From Streptomyces roseicoloratus (GTDB taxonomy: Bacteria; Actinomycetota; Actinomycetes; Streptomycetales; Streptomycetaceae), in contig NZ_SDOY01000013.1 in the NCBI RefSeq assembly GCF_004117935.1, positions 1 to 64,000 of the forward strand: a DNA stretch of 64,000 nucleotides. Direction: 5' to 3'. This document shows, piece by piece, positions 51,852 through 59,443 of this stretch. How positions within the stretch are numbered: the stretch's first letter is position 1; each line of letters starts with the position of its first letter. Below the pieces are notes generated by a model. The model searched no databases. It had not been told where the DNA came from and was given only the letters and a program-made list of their open reading frames with translations. A program made the translations under genes and the position numbers.

Positions 51852-52565
51852 ATGGCCCTCTACGTCTATGCCGTGACGAAGTCCTCGCACCCCCTGCGCG
51901 TGGACGAGCTCGAGGGTGTCGGAGGAGACGGGACGCCCGTCCGCGCGGTAAGGGGGGACGGGCTCTGCGCCGTCGTGAGCGAGGCACCGGAAGAGATCAC
52001 CATGACCCGCCCCGACCTCGAGGCGCACCACGCCGTGCAGGAGCGGTTGTGGAACGACGGCCCCACGCTCCCGCTGAGCTTCGGCTTCGTCGCCGAGGAC
52101 GAGGATGCCGTCCGCGCCGTCCTCGACGCGGAGGCCGAGCAGTTCGCGGAGCGTCTCGACGAGCTCGCCGACCGCGTCGAGTTCAACGTGAAGGGCGTCC
52201 AGGAGGAGGAAGCGATCCTGCGCCGGATCCTGGCCGATTCCGAACCGGTACGGCAGCTCAACGAGGCCACCCGTGATGGCGGCGGAACCTACGACCAGCG
52301 CCTTGAGCTCGGCAGGCTCCTCAACGACGAGGTGCTCGCCCGGCAGACGGCACTCGCCGAGTCCGTGCTGGCCGCGCTCAGGCCGCACGCACACGCGGAA
52401 CGCCTGGGGGAACCGTCCCAGCAGTACTTCCTGAGCGCCTCGTTCCTGGTGGACCGGCAGGGCGTCGAGGAGTTCACGCGGGCGGCGGAAGAGGCGTCCG
52501 GGGAACTGCCGGAGGGCGTCGAGGTCCGTGTCAGGGGGCCGCTGCCCCCGTACAGCTTCACCTGA
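51852..52565 (+). CDS. gvpF: Gas vesicle protein GvpF (GvpF/L family)
   Basis: A 237-residue GvpF/L-family protein: ALYVYAVTKSSHPLRVDELEGVGGDGTPVRAVRGDGLCAVVSE at the N-terminus, PTLPLSFGFVAEDEDAVRAVL near 72-92, VEFNVKGVQEEEAILRRI near 115-132, and the C-terminal GPLPPYSFT. Members bind GvpA and act during nucleation of the vesicle. GGGGAG is seven bases before the ATG at 51852; an overlapping GTG at 51846 is also in frame. A second member of the family (gvpL) lies later in the cluster. Confidence 0.93.
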   Translation: MALYVYAVTKSSHPLRVDELEGVGGDGTPVRAVRGDGLCAVVSEAPEEITMTRPDLEAHHAVQERLWNDGPTLPLSFGFVAEDEDAVRAVLDAEAEQFAERLDELADRVEFNVKGVQEEEAILRRILADSEPVRQLNEATRDGGGTYDQRLELGRLLNDEVLARQTALAESVLAALRPHAHAERLGEPSQQYFLSASFLVDRQGVEEFTRAAEEASGELPEGVEVRVRGPLPPYSFT

Positions 52566-52589
52566 CCGGCCGGGCCGGCGCCGTACGGC

Positions 52590-52633
52590 ACGAGGAGAGA
52601 TCGGGACGAGGAGAGATACGGGACGAGGAGAGA
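52590..52633 (+). repeat. Tandem purine repeats upstream of gvpG
   Basis: ACGAGGAGAGA occurs at 52590-52600, 52606-52616 and 52623-52633. It is followed by further GGAGAG variants up to the gvpG start at 52669. Each copy contains a Shine-Dalgarno-like core. The array fills the 103-base gvpF-gvpG gap. Confidence 0.85.
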
Positions 52634-52668
52634 GCACAGAGAGCACCAGGAGAGCACAAGGAGAGACC

Positions 52669-52935
52669 GTGGGGTTGGTAACGGAGATCGTCGCGCTGCC
52701 CGCCGCCCCGCTCCGCGGGGTGATGTGGGTGCTGGACAAGGTGGTACGCGCCGCCGAGCGGGAGTACTACGACCCCGGCCCGGTCCAGGAGGCACTCGCC
52801 GCCCTCGAAAGGGAGCGGCAGGAAGGCGGCGTCGACGACGACGAGGAGTTCGAGCAGCGTGAGCAGGCGCTCATGAGGCGTCTCGAGGAGATCCGGGCCT
52901 ACCAGCTCGGCCAGGCCGGGCCGGGCGGCGCGTAG
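52669..52935 (+). CDS. gvpG: Gas vesicle protein GvpG
   Basis: An 88-residue protein: GLVTEIVALPAAPLRGVMWVLDKVVRAAEREYYDPGPVQEALAALERERQEG, the GvpG pattern of an N-terminal hydrophobic helix and a C-terminal charged coiled coil (LMRRLEEIRAY). GvpG is an accessory protein of vesicle assembly. GTG 52669 is preceded by AAGGAGAG at the end of a purine-rich repeat array. It lies between gvpF and gvpY in the usual order. Confidence 0.92.
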   Translation: MGLVTEIVALPAAPLRGVMWVLDKVVRAAEREYYDPGPVQEALAALERERQEGGVDDDEEFEQREQALMRRLEEIRAYQLGQAGPGGA

Positions 52936-52955
52936 GCGAGGAGAGAAGCGACATC

Positions 52956-53525
52956 ATGGACAACGCCAAGATCGGCACCGCTCTGATCGGTGGATACCTG
53001 CTGGGGCGCACGAAGAAGGGAAAGCTCGCGCTCGGACTGGCGATGGCCCTGGCGGGGTCGCGGGTCAAGCCCGGACAGCTGGGCAAGTCGCTCGCGCACT
53101 CGCCGCTCCTCAGCAGCGTCAACCAGCAGGTCCGCGGTGAACTCATGACCGCGAGCAAGGCAGCGGCCACGACGGTGCTCAACGCCAAGGCCGAGCACCT
53201 GGCCGACGCCCTGCACGACCGGACCGCGGGCATACGCGGCGGACGGCAGGGAGACGGCGACGAAGAGCGCGACGAGTCGTCCGCCGAGGACACGACGCGG
53301 GACTCCCCGAAGAGGGCTTCGAAGGGCACTTCGAAGGGCGCCTCGAAGGACGAGGAGGAGAACGGCAAGCCCCGCGCCCGGCGCGCGGCCTCCTCATCGA
53401 GCCGCGGCTCGGCCTCGGCGAAGAAGTCGGAGGGAACGGCGAAGCGGTCGACGAGCAGGACGTCCGCGTCCGGAGCGTCGAAGAGCACCCATTCCGGTGG
53501 CACCGGGAGGCGGGACGATGGTTGA
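52956..53525 (+). CDS. gvpY: Gas vesicle cluster protein GvpY
   Basis: A 189-residue protein assigned by position. The first 80 residues are hydrophobic/helical (IGTALIGGYLLGRTKKGKLALGLAMALAGSRVKPGQLGKSLAHSPLLSSVNQQVRGELMTASKAAATTVL). The rest is a low-complexity Ser/Lys/Arg/Glu tail (RASKGTSKGASKDEEENGK and similar), probably disordered. GvpY is specific to actinobacterial gvp clusters and its role is unknown. It overlaps gvpZ by eight bases. Confidence 0.8.
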   Translation: MDNAKIGTALIGGYLLGRTKKGKLALGLAMALAGSRVKPGQLGKSLAHSPLLSSVNQQVRGELMTASKAAATTVLNAKAEHLADALHDRTAGIRGGRQGDGDEERDESSAEDTTRDSPKRASKGTSKGASKDEEENGKPRARRAASSSSRGSASAKKSEGTAKRSTSRTSASGASKSTHSGGTGRRDDG

Positions 53526-54792
53526 CGACAGGAAGGCTTCGCGACGGGACGCCGAGGACGGTGCGGACGACACCCGTACGTCGTCCGGCGACTCCGGGAC
53601 GCAGAAGCTGCTGGACCGGAACCCCGGTGCCAACCACCTGGCCGAGGAGTTCGAGTCCTACGTCCAGGCACGCCTCGAACGCGCGCTCAACGGCGTCGGC
53701 GACCGCATCGGCGGAGCGGCGGAGAAGGTGGGCGCGGCCCACCTCGGGCCCCGCGCCCTCCTCCACGGAGCCGGTGGCGCGGGCAGGAAACTGGTCGAGC
53801 ACATGGCACCCGGAAAGGGCTCCTTCGCCTCGAAGGCGGCCCACGCCGCGGGCACGGCCCTGCACGCCAAGGACGTCCTCGTGGACAAGATGACGCCCGG
53901 CGGCTCGGACGAGCCGCGGTCGTCGGCCGCCGACTCGGGCCGCAAGAACCTGACGATCATCGAGGACATCGACGTCGGGGTCCCGGTCCAGGAGGCGTAC
54001 AACCAGTGGACGCAGTTCCAGGAGTTCAGCCGGTTCGCGAAGGGCGTCGTCTCCGTTGACCAGGAGGACGAGACCACCACCCAGTGGCAGGTCAAGGTCG
54101 CCAAGTCGAACCGTGCCTACAAGGCGACCGTCACCGAGCAGATCCCCGACGAGCGCATCGCCTGGACGGCGGAGGGAGCCAAGGGCACCACGAGGGGCGT
54201 GGTCACGTTCCACTCGCTGGGCGAGAACCTGACCAAGGTCCTGCTGGTCATGGAGTACTACCCGAAGGGCATCGTCGAGAAGACGGGCAGCCTCGTACGG
54301 GCACAGGGCCGGCGGGCCCGGCTCGACCTCAAGGCCTTCCGCACGTTCGTGATGATGAAGGGCGAGGCCACCGGCAGTTGGCGCGGTGAGATCCAGGGCG
54401 GCAAGGTCGTCGCGGGCCCCGACGAGGAGTCCGACGGGGGCGAGGACGCGGACACGGACACGGACACGGACGAGAGCGCCGAGGGCGAGGAGGACGGGTC
54501 CGGCTACGAGGGCGAGGCCCGGGACGACGAGGCCGAGGACGAGGACGACCTGGAAGACGAGGACGAGGACGACGAGGACGCGTACGAGTACGAGGCCGGG
54601 GAGCAGCCGGCCGAAGAGGACGAGGAGTACGCGGAGGACGCGGAGGACGCGGAGGACGCGGAGGACGACGACGAAGAGGACGACGAGGACGAGGAGGAGG
54701 CCCCCGGAGAGGACGAGTACGACGACGAGGACGAGGACGACGGGGAGGCGGAGGACGAAGAACCCCGCGCCCGTCGGAGCCGCAAGGGCTGA
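53518..54792 (+). CDS. gvpZ: Gas vesicle cluster protein GvpZ (SRPBCC domain, acidic tail)
   Basis: A 424-residue protein. After a helical N-terminal region (about 25-130) comes an SRPBCC/START-like domain from about 143 to 285 (IIEDIDVGVPVQEAYNQWTQFQEFSRFAKGVVSVDQ, ERIAWTAEGAKGTTRGVVTFHSL), which usually binds a hydrophobic ligand. Residues from about 302 form an extremely acidic tail of Asp/Glu with three in-row EDA repeats and only a few basic residues before the final RARRSRKG. ATG 53518 has GGGAGG upstream. The SRPBCC core closely resembles the separate protein at 56957-57454. The role in vesicle formation is unknown. Confidence 0.85.
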   Translation: MVDDRKASRRDAEDGADDTRTSSGDSGTQKLLDRNPGANHLAEEFESYVQARLERALNGVGDRIGGAAEKVGAAHLGPRALLHGAGGAGRKLVEHMAPGKGSFASKAAHAAGTALHAKDVLVDKMTPGGSDEPRSSAADSGRKNLTIIEDIDVGVPVQEAYNQWTQFQEFSRFAKGVVSVDQEDETTTQWQVKVAKSNRAYKATVTEQIPDERIAWTAEGAKGTTRGVVTFHSLGENLTKVLLVMEYYPKGIVEKTGSLVRAQGRRARLDLKAFRTFVMMKGEATGSWRGEIQGGKVVAGPDEESDGGEDADTDTDTDESAEGEEDGSGYEGEARDDEAEDEDDLEDEDEDDEDAYEYEAGEQPAEEDEEYAEDAEDAEDAEDDDEEDDEDEEEAPGEDEYDDEDEDDGEAEDEEPRARRSRKG

Positions 54793-54819
54793 CGCCCAGG
54801 GAGCGAGGTCGAATCCGCC

Positions 54820-55350
54820 GTGGCTGCATCGGACCCCACCGGCCCCTCGGCCGCCCACCCCCTGTCCCCGTACGGGCAGACCCAGGGCGCGAACCTCGCC
54901 GACATCCTCGAGCGCGTGCTCGACAAGGGCATCGTCATCGTCGGGGACATCCGGATCAACCTGCTCGACATCGAGCTGCTGACCATCCGTCTCCGGCTTC
55001 TGGTGGCCTCCGTCGACAAGGCGAGGGAGATCGGCATCGACTGGTGGGAGCACGATCCCGCCCTCTCCTCGCGCGCCGAGCCCCGGCAGGAGCTGGAGGA
55101 GGAGAACGCCCGCCTGCGGGCCGAGCTCGAGTCGCTCCGCGCACGGCCCGTCGCCCGCTCCGGCTCCCGCTCCGAGCTGTCGGAGGGATCCACGAACCGC
55201 CGTCGGCGCACGACCGCGCCGGACGACGGCCGGCGGGCCGCCGCGCCGGAACGGAAGGCCGGCCGGCGGGCGGCGTCCGAAGGAAAGAAGTCCCGGAGCC
55301 GTGTGAACGCGGACAGGGACGTCGAGGACGACGACCGCGACACGGACTGA
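54820..55350 (+). CDS. gvpJ: Gas vesicle protein GvpJ (GvpA family)
   Basis: A 176-residue protein. The GvpA-like core is at about 25-75 (NLADILERVLDKGIVIVGDIRINLLDIELLTIRLRLLVASVDKAREIGIDWWE), distinguished from GvpA by the WW and the ELLT-IRL segment, typical of GvpJ/GvpM minor wall proteins. A coiled-coil segment (ELEEENARLRAELESLR) follows, then an Arg-rich disordered tail with acidic end. Minor GvpA-like proteins are thought to nucleate or cap the vesicle tip. GTG 54820 is the start. It lies between gvpZ and gvpL. Confidence 0.9.
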   Translation: MAASDPTGPSAAHPLSPYGQTQGANLADILERVLDKGIVIVGDIRINLLDIELLTIRLRLLVASVDKAREIGIDWWEHDPALSSRAEPRQELEEENARLRAELESLRARPVARSGSRSELSEGSTNRRRRTTAPDDGRRAAAPERKAGRRAASEGKKSRSRVNADRDVEDDDRDTD

Positions 55351-55354
55351 CGTC

Positions 55355-56164
55355 ATGAACGAGGAGCTCAGCTACGCGTACGCCGTCGTCCGCCCCACCC
55401 CGGACCTGGCGGAGGGCCCCGTACCCGGCGTCACGGGGGTCGCCTCCGGAGCCGTCCGGGTGGTGGGTGCCGGGGCGCTGGCCGCCGCCGTCGGTTCCGT
55501 ACCGCGGAGCGACTTCTCCGAAGCCGCGCTCAAGGTCCGTCTGGAGGACCTGGACTGGCTCGAGCGCGTGGCGCGGGCCCACCACGGCGTCGTGGAGGCC
55601 CTCGCCGCGCGCACCACGGTGCTGCCGCTCCGGCTGGCGACGGTCTACGTGGACGACGACCGGGTGCGGGACGTGCTCCGGCGCGGCGAGGAGACGTTCA
55701 CGCGCATGCTGGACCGGCTCACCGGTCACGTCGAATGGGGAGTGAAGGTCTACGCCGAAGTGCCCCGGGCCCCGGCCGCTCCCGCGGCCGACGACGCCGG
55801 CGCCTCGGATCCCGGGCGGGCCTACCTGCGGCGGCGCCGGCAGCAGCGCGAGGAACGCGGGACCGCCTGGTCCGAGGCGGCCGAGGCCGTGCGCCGGATC
55901 GAGGCGGAGGCCGGCGAGATCGCCGTGCGGCTGGCGCGGCACCGCCCGCAGCAGGGCCGGCTGGCGGTCGGTACGGGAGAGAACGTCGCCAACGACGCGT
56001 ACCTCGTGCCGGGCGAGCGCTCCGAGGAGTTCCGCGACCGGGTCCGGCGTTCGACACGGGATCTCCGGGGAGTGCGGGTCGAGATCACGGGGCCGTGGGC
56101 GCCGTACTCCTTCGCGGTGCTGACCGAGGAGCCGGAGGCGCCAGGAGAGGTGGGCGGGCCGTGA
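55355..56164 (+). CDS. gvpL: Gas vesicle protein GvpL (GvpF/L family)
   Basis: A 269-residue GvpF/L-family protein. It starts LSYAYAVVRPTPDLAE and has LDWLERVARAHHGVVEALAARTTVLPLRLATVYVDDDRVRDVL near 65-107, HVEWGVKVYAEV near 125-136, and the C-terminal VRVEITGPWAPYSFAVL. It contains an Arg-rich insert (RAYLRRRRQQREERG) near 155-170. It is a paralogue of GvpF in the same cluster and is expected to interact with GvpA in assembly. Its stop overlaps the gvpS start (GTGA). Confidence 0.92.
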   Translation: MNEELSYAYAVVRPTPDLAEGPVPGVTGVASGAVRVVGAGALAAAVGSVPRSDFSEAALKVRLEDLDWLERVARAHHGVVEALAARTTVLPLRLATVYVDDDRVRDVLRRGEETFTRMLDRLTGHVEWGVKVYAEVPRAPAAPAADDAGASDPGRAYLRRRRQQREERGTAWSEAAEAVRRIEAEAGEIAVRLARHRPQQGRLAVGTGENVANDAYLVPGERSEEFRDRVRRSTRDLRGVRVEITGPWAPYSFAVLTEEPEAPGEVGGP

Positions 56165-56412
56165 CGGCTCACGACGAGGCGGTCCTCGCGCAGCGCCAGG
56201 TGGCCCTGATCGACCTCCTGGACCGGCTGCTGAGCGGAGGCGTCGTCCTGACCGGCGACCTGGTCCTGTCGATCGCGGACATCGACCTGGTGAGGATCGC
56301 CCTGCGCGCCGTCATCGTGGGCGTGCAGGAGGACGACCGGTGGGGCCTCAGCACGCTCGTGCCGGGTGCCCCGCACGGGGCGGAGGGTGCCGACGGTGAC
56401 CGGTTCGACTGA
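56161..56412 (+). CDS. gvpS: Gas vesicle protein GvpS (GvpA family)
   Basis: An 83-residue GvpA-family protein: QVALIDLLDRLLSGGVVLTGDLVLSIADIDLVRIALRAVIVGV, the same helix-strand-strand-helix unit as GvpA but shorter and with a distinct end. In Streptomyces clusters this minor GvpA-like protein is named GvpS. GTG 56161 overlaps the gvpL stop, and its 3' end overlaps gvpK by 17 bases, so the three are translationally coupled. The last 25 residues are a Gly/Asp-rich tail. Confidence 0.9.
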   Translation: MTAHDEAVLAQRQVALIDLLDRLLSGGVVLTGDLVLSIADIDLVRIALRAVIVGVQEDDRWGLSTLVPGAPHGAEGADGDRFD

Positions 56413-56806
56413 CCCGAGCGCGGGCGCCGGGCCCGACCGTCGGCGCGAGGTCGCGGATGCCGCGCGACGCGCGTTCGCCGTGCTGCCGGCGCGCGCGGAG
56501 GAACTGCCGGACGCCGACCGCCGGACGCACCAGCCCGCACGCCGTCTGCGCGCGGATCCGGAGACGGTGGAGCGGGACCTCGTCACCCTCGTCCTGACCC
56601 TCGTCGAGTTGCTGCGCCAGCTCATGGAACGCCAGGCCCTGCACCGCGTGGACCAGGGCGATCTCACCGAGGAGCAGGAAGAACGGCTCGGCCTGACGCT
56701 GATGCTCCTGCACGACCGGATGGTGGAGCTCTGCGACCACTACGGCCTGACGCTGGAGGACCTCAACCTCGACCTCGGCCCCCTCGGCACGCTCCTGCCG
56801 CCCTGA
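56396..56806 (+). CDS. gvpK: Gas vesicle protein GvpK
   Basis: A 136-residue protein. The GvpK domain is at about 50-136 (RLRADPETVERDLVTLVLTLVELLRQLMERQALHRVDQGDLTEEQEERLGLTLMLLHDRMVELCDHYGLTLEDLNLDLGPLGTLLPP), the family's conserved end. GvpK is a conserved accessory factor of vesicle formation. GTG 56396 has GGAGGG eight bases upstream and lies inside gvpS. It is the last gene of the cluster and is followed by a strong hairpin. Confidence 0.93.
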   Translation: MTGSTDPSAGAGPDRRREVADAARRAFAVLPARAEELPDADRRTHQPARRLRADPETVERDLVTLVLTLVELLRQLMERQALHRVDQGDLTEEQEERLGLTLMLLHDRMVELCDHYGLTLEDLNLDLGPLGTLLPP

Positions 56807-56825
56807 CGTCCGGCGGACACGTCAC

Positions 56826-56856
56826 GGGCCCCGGCCGCGGGAAGCGGCCGGGGCCC
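56826..56856. terminator. Terminator of the gas vesicle cluster
   Basis: A perfect 13-bp stem, GGGCCCCGGCCGC (56826-56838) and GCGGCCGGGGCCC (56844-56856), with loop GGGAA. It lies 20 bases after the gvpK stop and before the convergent SRPBCC gene, so it can serve both strands. Confidence 0.85.
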
Positions 56857-56956
56857 GACGGCAGCGGCCCGGCGTCGGCTCAGCGGCCCGACGACACCGG
56901 CCGGCAGGCTCCGCTAGAGCCGGCGGACTCCGCTCGAGGAGCCTGGTGACGCGGCG

Positions 56957-57454
56957 TCACGGACGGCGCATGTCGTCCGGCGGCATGCCGGCGGAATCGG
57001 AGGGTGCGATCCGGCCGCGCCAGCCGCCCGTCCCGTGCCCGCGCTCCTCCATGAAGCCCTTGAACCTCTTCAGGTCGCCCTTGACCCGACGGTCCAGCAC
57101 GCCGAGCGCGTCCGCCGCCTTCTCGGCCATGCCCACGGACTCCACGTCCATGGCGAGGCTCACTCGGGTGTGCGTCTCGTCCAGCGGCTCGAAGCTGACC
57201 ACTCCCTTCTGCTTCACGTCGCCGCCGACCGTGCGCCAGGCGATGCGGTCGTCCGGACGCTGGTCGATGATCTCCGTGTCGAACTCGCGCCGGGAGCCTC
57301 CGACCTTGGTGCGCCAGTGGCAGTGCTTGTCGTCCAGCTGACGGACTTCTTCCACACCTTCCATGAAGCTCGGGAAGTCCTCGAACTGCGTCCACTGGTT
57401 GTAGACGTTCCTCAGTGGTGAATCCACGTCGATGGACTGCTTCACCATGCTCAC
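56957..57454 (-). CDS. SRPBCC (START-like) protein, GvpZ-core paralogue
   Basis: A 165-residue single-domain SRPBCC protein: KQSIDVDSPLRNVYNQWTQFEDFPSFMEGVEEVRQLDDKHCHWRTKVGGSRREFDTEIIDQRPDDRIAWRTVGGDVKQKGVVSFEPLDETHTRVSLAMD. The stretch VYNQWTQFEDFPSFMEGV matches AYNQWTQFQEFSRFAKGV of GvpZ, as do DERIAW/DDRIAW. It is therefore a relative of GvpZ lacking the helical N-terminus and acidic tail. Its ligand is unknown. The GTG at 57454 has GAGGAGG five bases upstream; ATG 57448 is an alternative. A stress-type promoter (GATT-N15-GGGTAG) lies about 50 bases upstream. Confidence 0.88.
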   Translation of the reverse strand: MSMVKQSIDVDSPLRNVYNQWTQFEDFPSFMEGVEEVRQLDDKHCHWRTKVGGSRREFDTEIIDQRPDDRIAWRTVGGDVKQKGVVSFEPLDETHTRVSLAMDVESVGMAEKAADALGVLDRRVKGDLKRFKGFMEERGHGTGGWRGRIAPSDSAGMPPDDMRRP

Positions 57455-57504
57455 AGCGTCCTCCTCGGGTTCCTCACTTGGGGGATTTACCGGCATTGCC
57501 GCGC

Positions 57505-57529
57505 CTACCCGGGCGAACGCACCCCAATC
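57505..57529 (-). promoter_or_regulatory. Sigma-B-like promoter of the SRPBCC gene
   Basis: On the minus strand GATT (57529-57526) and GGGTAG (57510-57505) are 15 bases apart, fitting the Streptomyces sigma-B pattern GNNT-N14-16-GGGTAY except for the last base. It is followed by a leader of about 45 bases before GTG 57454. General-stress control is inferred. Confidence 0.45.
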
Positions 57530-57597
57530 ACCGGAGATTCCGATCGTATTCGGGTGAAAGATGGGACATATCCGCGGCACCCGGGTAGCCGGACGGC

Positions 57598-57784
57598 ATG
57601 GACACCCTCGAATCGGCACCACTTCGCGCCGTCGCCCTCGTCTGCACGCGCTCCCCCCAGCCCCGAGCGCTCCAGCTCGCAGCTGCTCGCGGACCAGACG
57701 CCGGCGGCGCTCTCCGAGCACGGGGGCACGGGAAGGAGCCCGGCCCGCCGCCTCAGGTCCGCCCCCTATCCGCCCTCCTCCTGA
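57598..57784 (+). pseudogene. NADPH-dependent FMN reductase (flavodoxin family), truncated and frameshifted
   Basis: From ATG 57598 the sequence reads MDTLESAPLRAVALVCTRSP, the start of Streptomyces flavodoxin-family FMN reductases. At about 57650, at the CTCCCCCCAG run, the family match moves to the next frame: APPSPERSSSQLLADQTPA, then ALSEHGGTG. After that the resemblance is lost and a stop comes at 57782-57784. Only about 50 of some 190 expected codons remain, so the gene has a one-base frameshift and a large deletion of its 3' part. A GGGTAG at 57583-57588 just upstream may be its old promoter. The remnant is recognised from family memory, not by search. Confidence 0.6.
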
Positions 57785-57856
57785 CGGCCCCCGCGGCCGG
57801 TCGTCAGTGACGGCAGGCACGACAGAAGCACGCGAACGACAAGGATGGTGATCTCG

Positions 57857-58756
57857 ATGAACGCGCCCGACGGCCCCGGTGCCCCGCTCCCCGACCCGGT
57901 GGGACTCCACCCCCGCCCGCCGTTCCCCGATCAGGACCAGGACCACCCCGGCTCGACCGAGGCGATGGATCCGCGGCCCGACCACGGCGAGGCCGACTAC
58001 CGCGGCCACGACGCGCTCCTCGGCCGCAAGGCGCTCGTCACGGGCGGGGACTCGGGGATCGGCCGCGCCGTCTGTCTGGCCTTCGCGCGGGAAGGGGCCG
58101 ACGTCGTCTTCACCCACCTGCCCGAGGAGGCGGGAGAGGCCGGGGAGACCGCGCGCCTCGTGCGGGAGGCGGGCCGTACGGCCGTGCCCGTCGCCTGTGA
58201 CATCCGGTACGAGGAGCAGTGCAGCGACCTCGTGGAGCGGGCCGTGGCCGAGCTGGGCCGGGTCGACCTGCTGGTCAACAACGCCGCGTACCAGATGTCG
58301 CAGCCGGACGGGATCGAGGCGATCACCACCGAGCAGTTCGACCGGGTGATGAAGACCAATCTGTACGGGATGTTCTGGCTCACCCGTGCCGCGCTGGCCC
58401 ACATGCCGCGCGGCGGTTCCGTCATCAACACCACCTCCGTGCAGGGCTACCAGCCGAGCCCCCACCTCCTCGACTACGCGATGACGAAGTCGGCGATCAT
58501 CTCCTTCACCCACGGGCTGGCGCAGATGCTCGCCGAGCGGGGCATCCGGGTCAACGCCGTCGCCCCCGGACCGGTCTGGACGCCGCTGATCCCGGCGACG
58601 ATGCCGGACGCGACGACGTTCGGTGAGCAGTCACCCCTGGGCCGGCCCGCCCAGCCGGCGGAGATGGCGCCCGTGTACGTGTTCCTCGCCTCGGCCCGGG
58701 CCTCGTACATCACCGGGGAGATCGTCAACGCCACGGGCGGAACACCGCTTCCCTGA
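57857..58756 (+). CDS. Short-chain dehydrogenase/reductase (general-stress type)
   Basis: A 299-residue SDR of the YghA/YdaD-like group, distinguished by a Pro/Asp-rich N-terminal extension (about 1-50, LHPRPPFPDQDQDHPGSTEAMDPRPDHGE). The Rossmann motif TGGDSGIGRA is at 62-71, NNAA at 141-144, and the active site is Ser194 with Tyr207-x3-Lys211. It ends YITGEIVNATGGTPLP. Members reduce small aldehydes or ketones with NAD(P)H and are often stress-induced. ATG 57857 is preferred to 57845 because the latter has no room for a ribosome site. It follows the FMN-reductase remnant. Confidence 0.92.
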   Translation: MNAPDGPGAPLPDPVGLHPRPPFPDQDQDHPGSTEAMDPRPDHGEADYRGHDALLGRKALVTGGDSGIGRAVCLAFAREGADVVFTHLPEEAGEAGETARLVREAGRTAVPVACDIRYEEQCSDLVERAVAELGRVDLLVNNAAYQMSQPDGIEAITTEQFDRVMKTNLYGMFWLTRAALAHMPRGGSVINTTSVQGYQPSPHLLDYAMTKSAIISFTHGLAQMLAERGIRVNAVAPGPVWTPLIPATMPDATTFGEQSPLGRPAQPAEMAPVYVFLASARASYITGEIVNATGGTPLP

Positions 58757-58873
58757 CGGGGCGGAGAGTGCCGCGCGCCGGCGTTCCCGGTAGCGTGACC
58801 ACCTGGTGCGTGGGGTGTCCGCGCGTCCGGCCGGTCCGCGCGAGGGCCGGCGGTGGAGAGTGACGAGGCTGCC

Positions 58874-59278
58874 ATGAGCGAACCGACGAAGCCCGAGGTC
58901 GTCGTGCCGGAGGGTGACGCTCCCGCCGAGCTGACCATCCGTGACCTGGTCGTCGGGGACGGGCCCGAGGCGAAGCCGGGCATGGTCCTCAGGGTCCACT
59001 ACGTCGGGGTGACCTTCGCGTCCGGGAAGGAGTTCGACGCCTCCTGGGACCGGGGCGAGCCGTTCAAGTTCGCCCTGGGCGGCGGCCGGGTCATCAAGGG
59101 CTGGGACCGCGGGGTGAGGGGCATGCGGGTCGGCGGCCGGCGCGAGATCGTCGTTCCGCCGCGGCTCGGCTACGGCAAGCAGTCGCCCTCACCGCTGATC
59201 CCGCCGGAGTCGACCCTGGTCTTCGTGGTGGACCTGATCGACGTGTACTCCGGTCCGGCCGGATGGAGCAGGAGATAG
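58874..59278 (+). CDS. FKBP-type peptidyl-prolyl isomerase
   Basis: A 134-residue FKBP with a short N-terminal lead. The domain runs from about 25 (DGPEAKPGMVLRVHYVGVTFASGKEFDASWDRGEPFKFALGGGRVIKGWDRGVRGMRVGGRREIVVPPRLGYG) to the end, containing the active-site Tyr, Asp, Phe, Val-Ile and Trp. It catalyses cis-trans isomerisation of X-Pro bonds in folding proteins. No signal peptide is seen, so it is cytosolic. GAGG precedes the ATG at 58874. It follows the SDR by 117 bases as a separate unit. Confidence 0.95.
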   Translation: MSEPTKPEVVVPEGDAPAELTIRDLVVGDGPEAKPGMVLRVHYVGVTFASGKEFDASWDRGEPFKFALGGGRVIKGWDRGVRGMRVGGRREIVVPPRLGYGKQSPSPLIPPESTLVFVVDLIDVYSGPAGWSRR

Positions 59279-59443
59279 GGACCGGAGCGGGCGAACCGGC
59301 TCCGATGTCCTCGTCGCGTCTGCCGGTTCCCTCCGCCGGTTCCCTTTGCCGGCGACGGCGACTATGATCTTCCGCGACATCGCGTGCCGGTCACCGGCTG
59401 GGTGAGGCATGGAGGTGTCGGGAGATGCCTTCGGAGGCATTCC

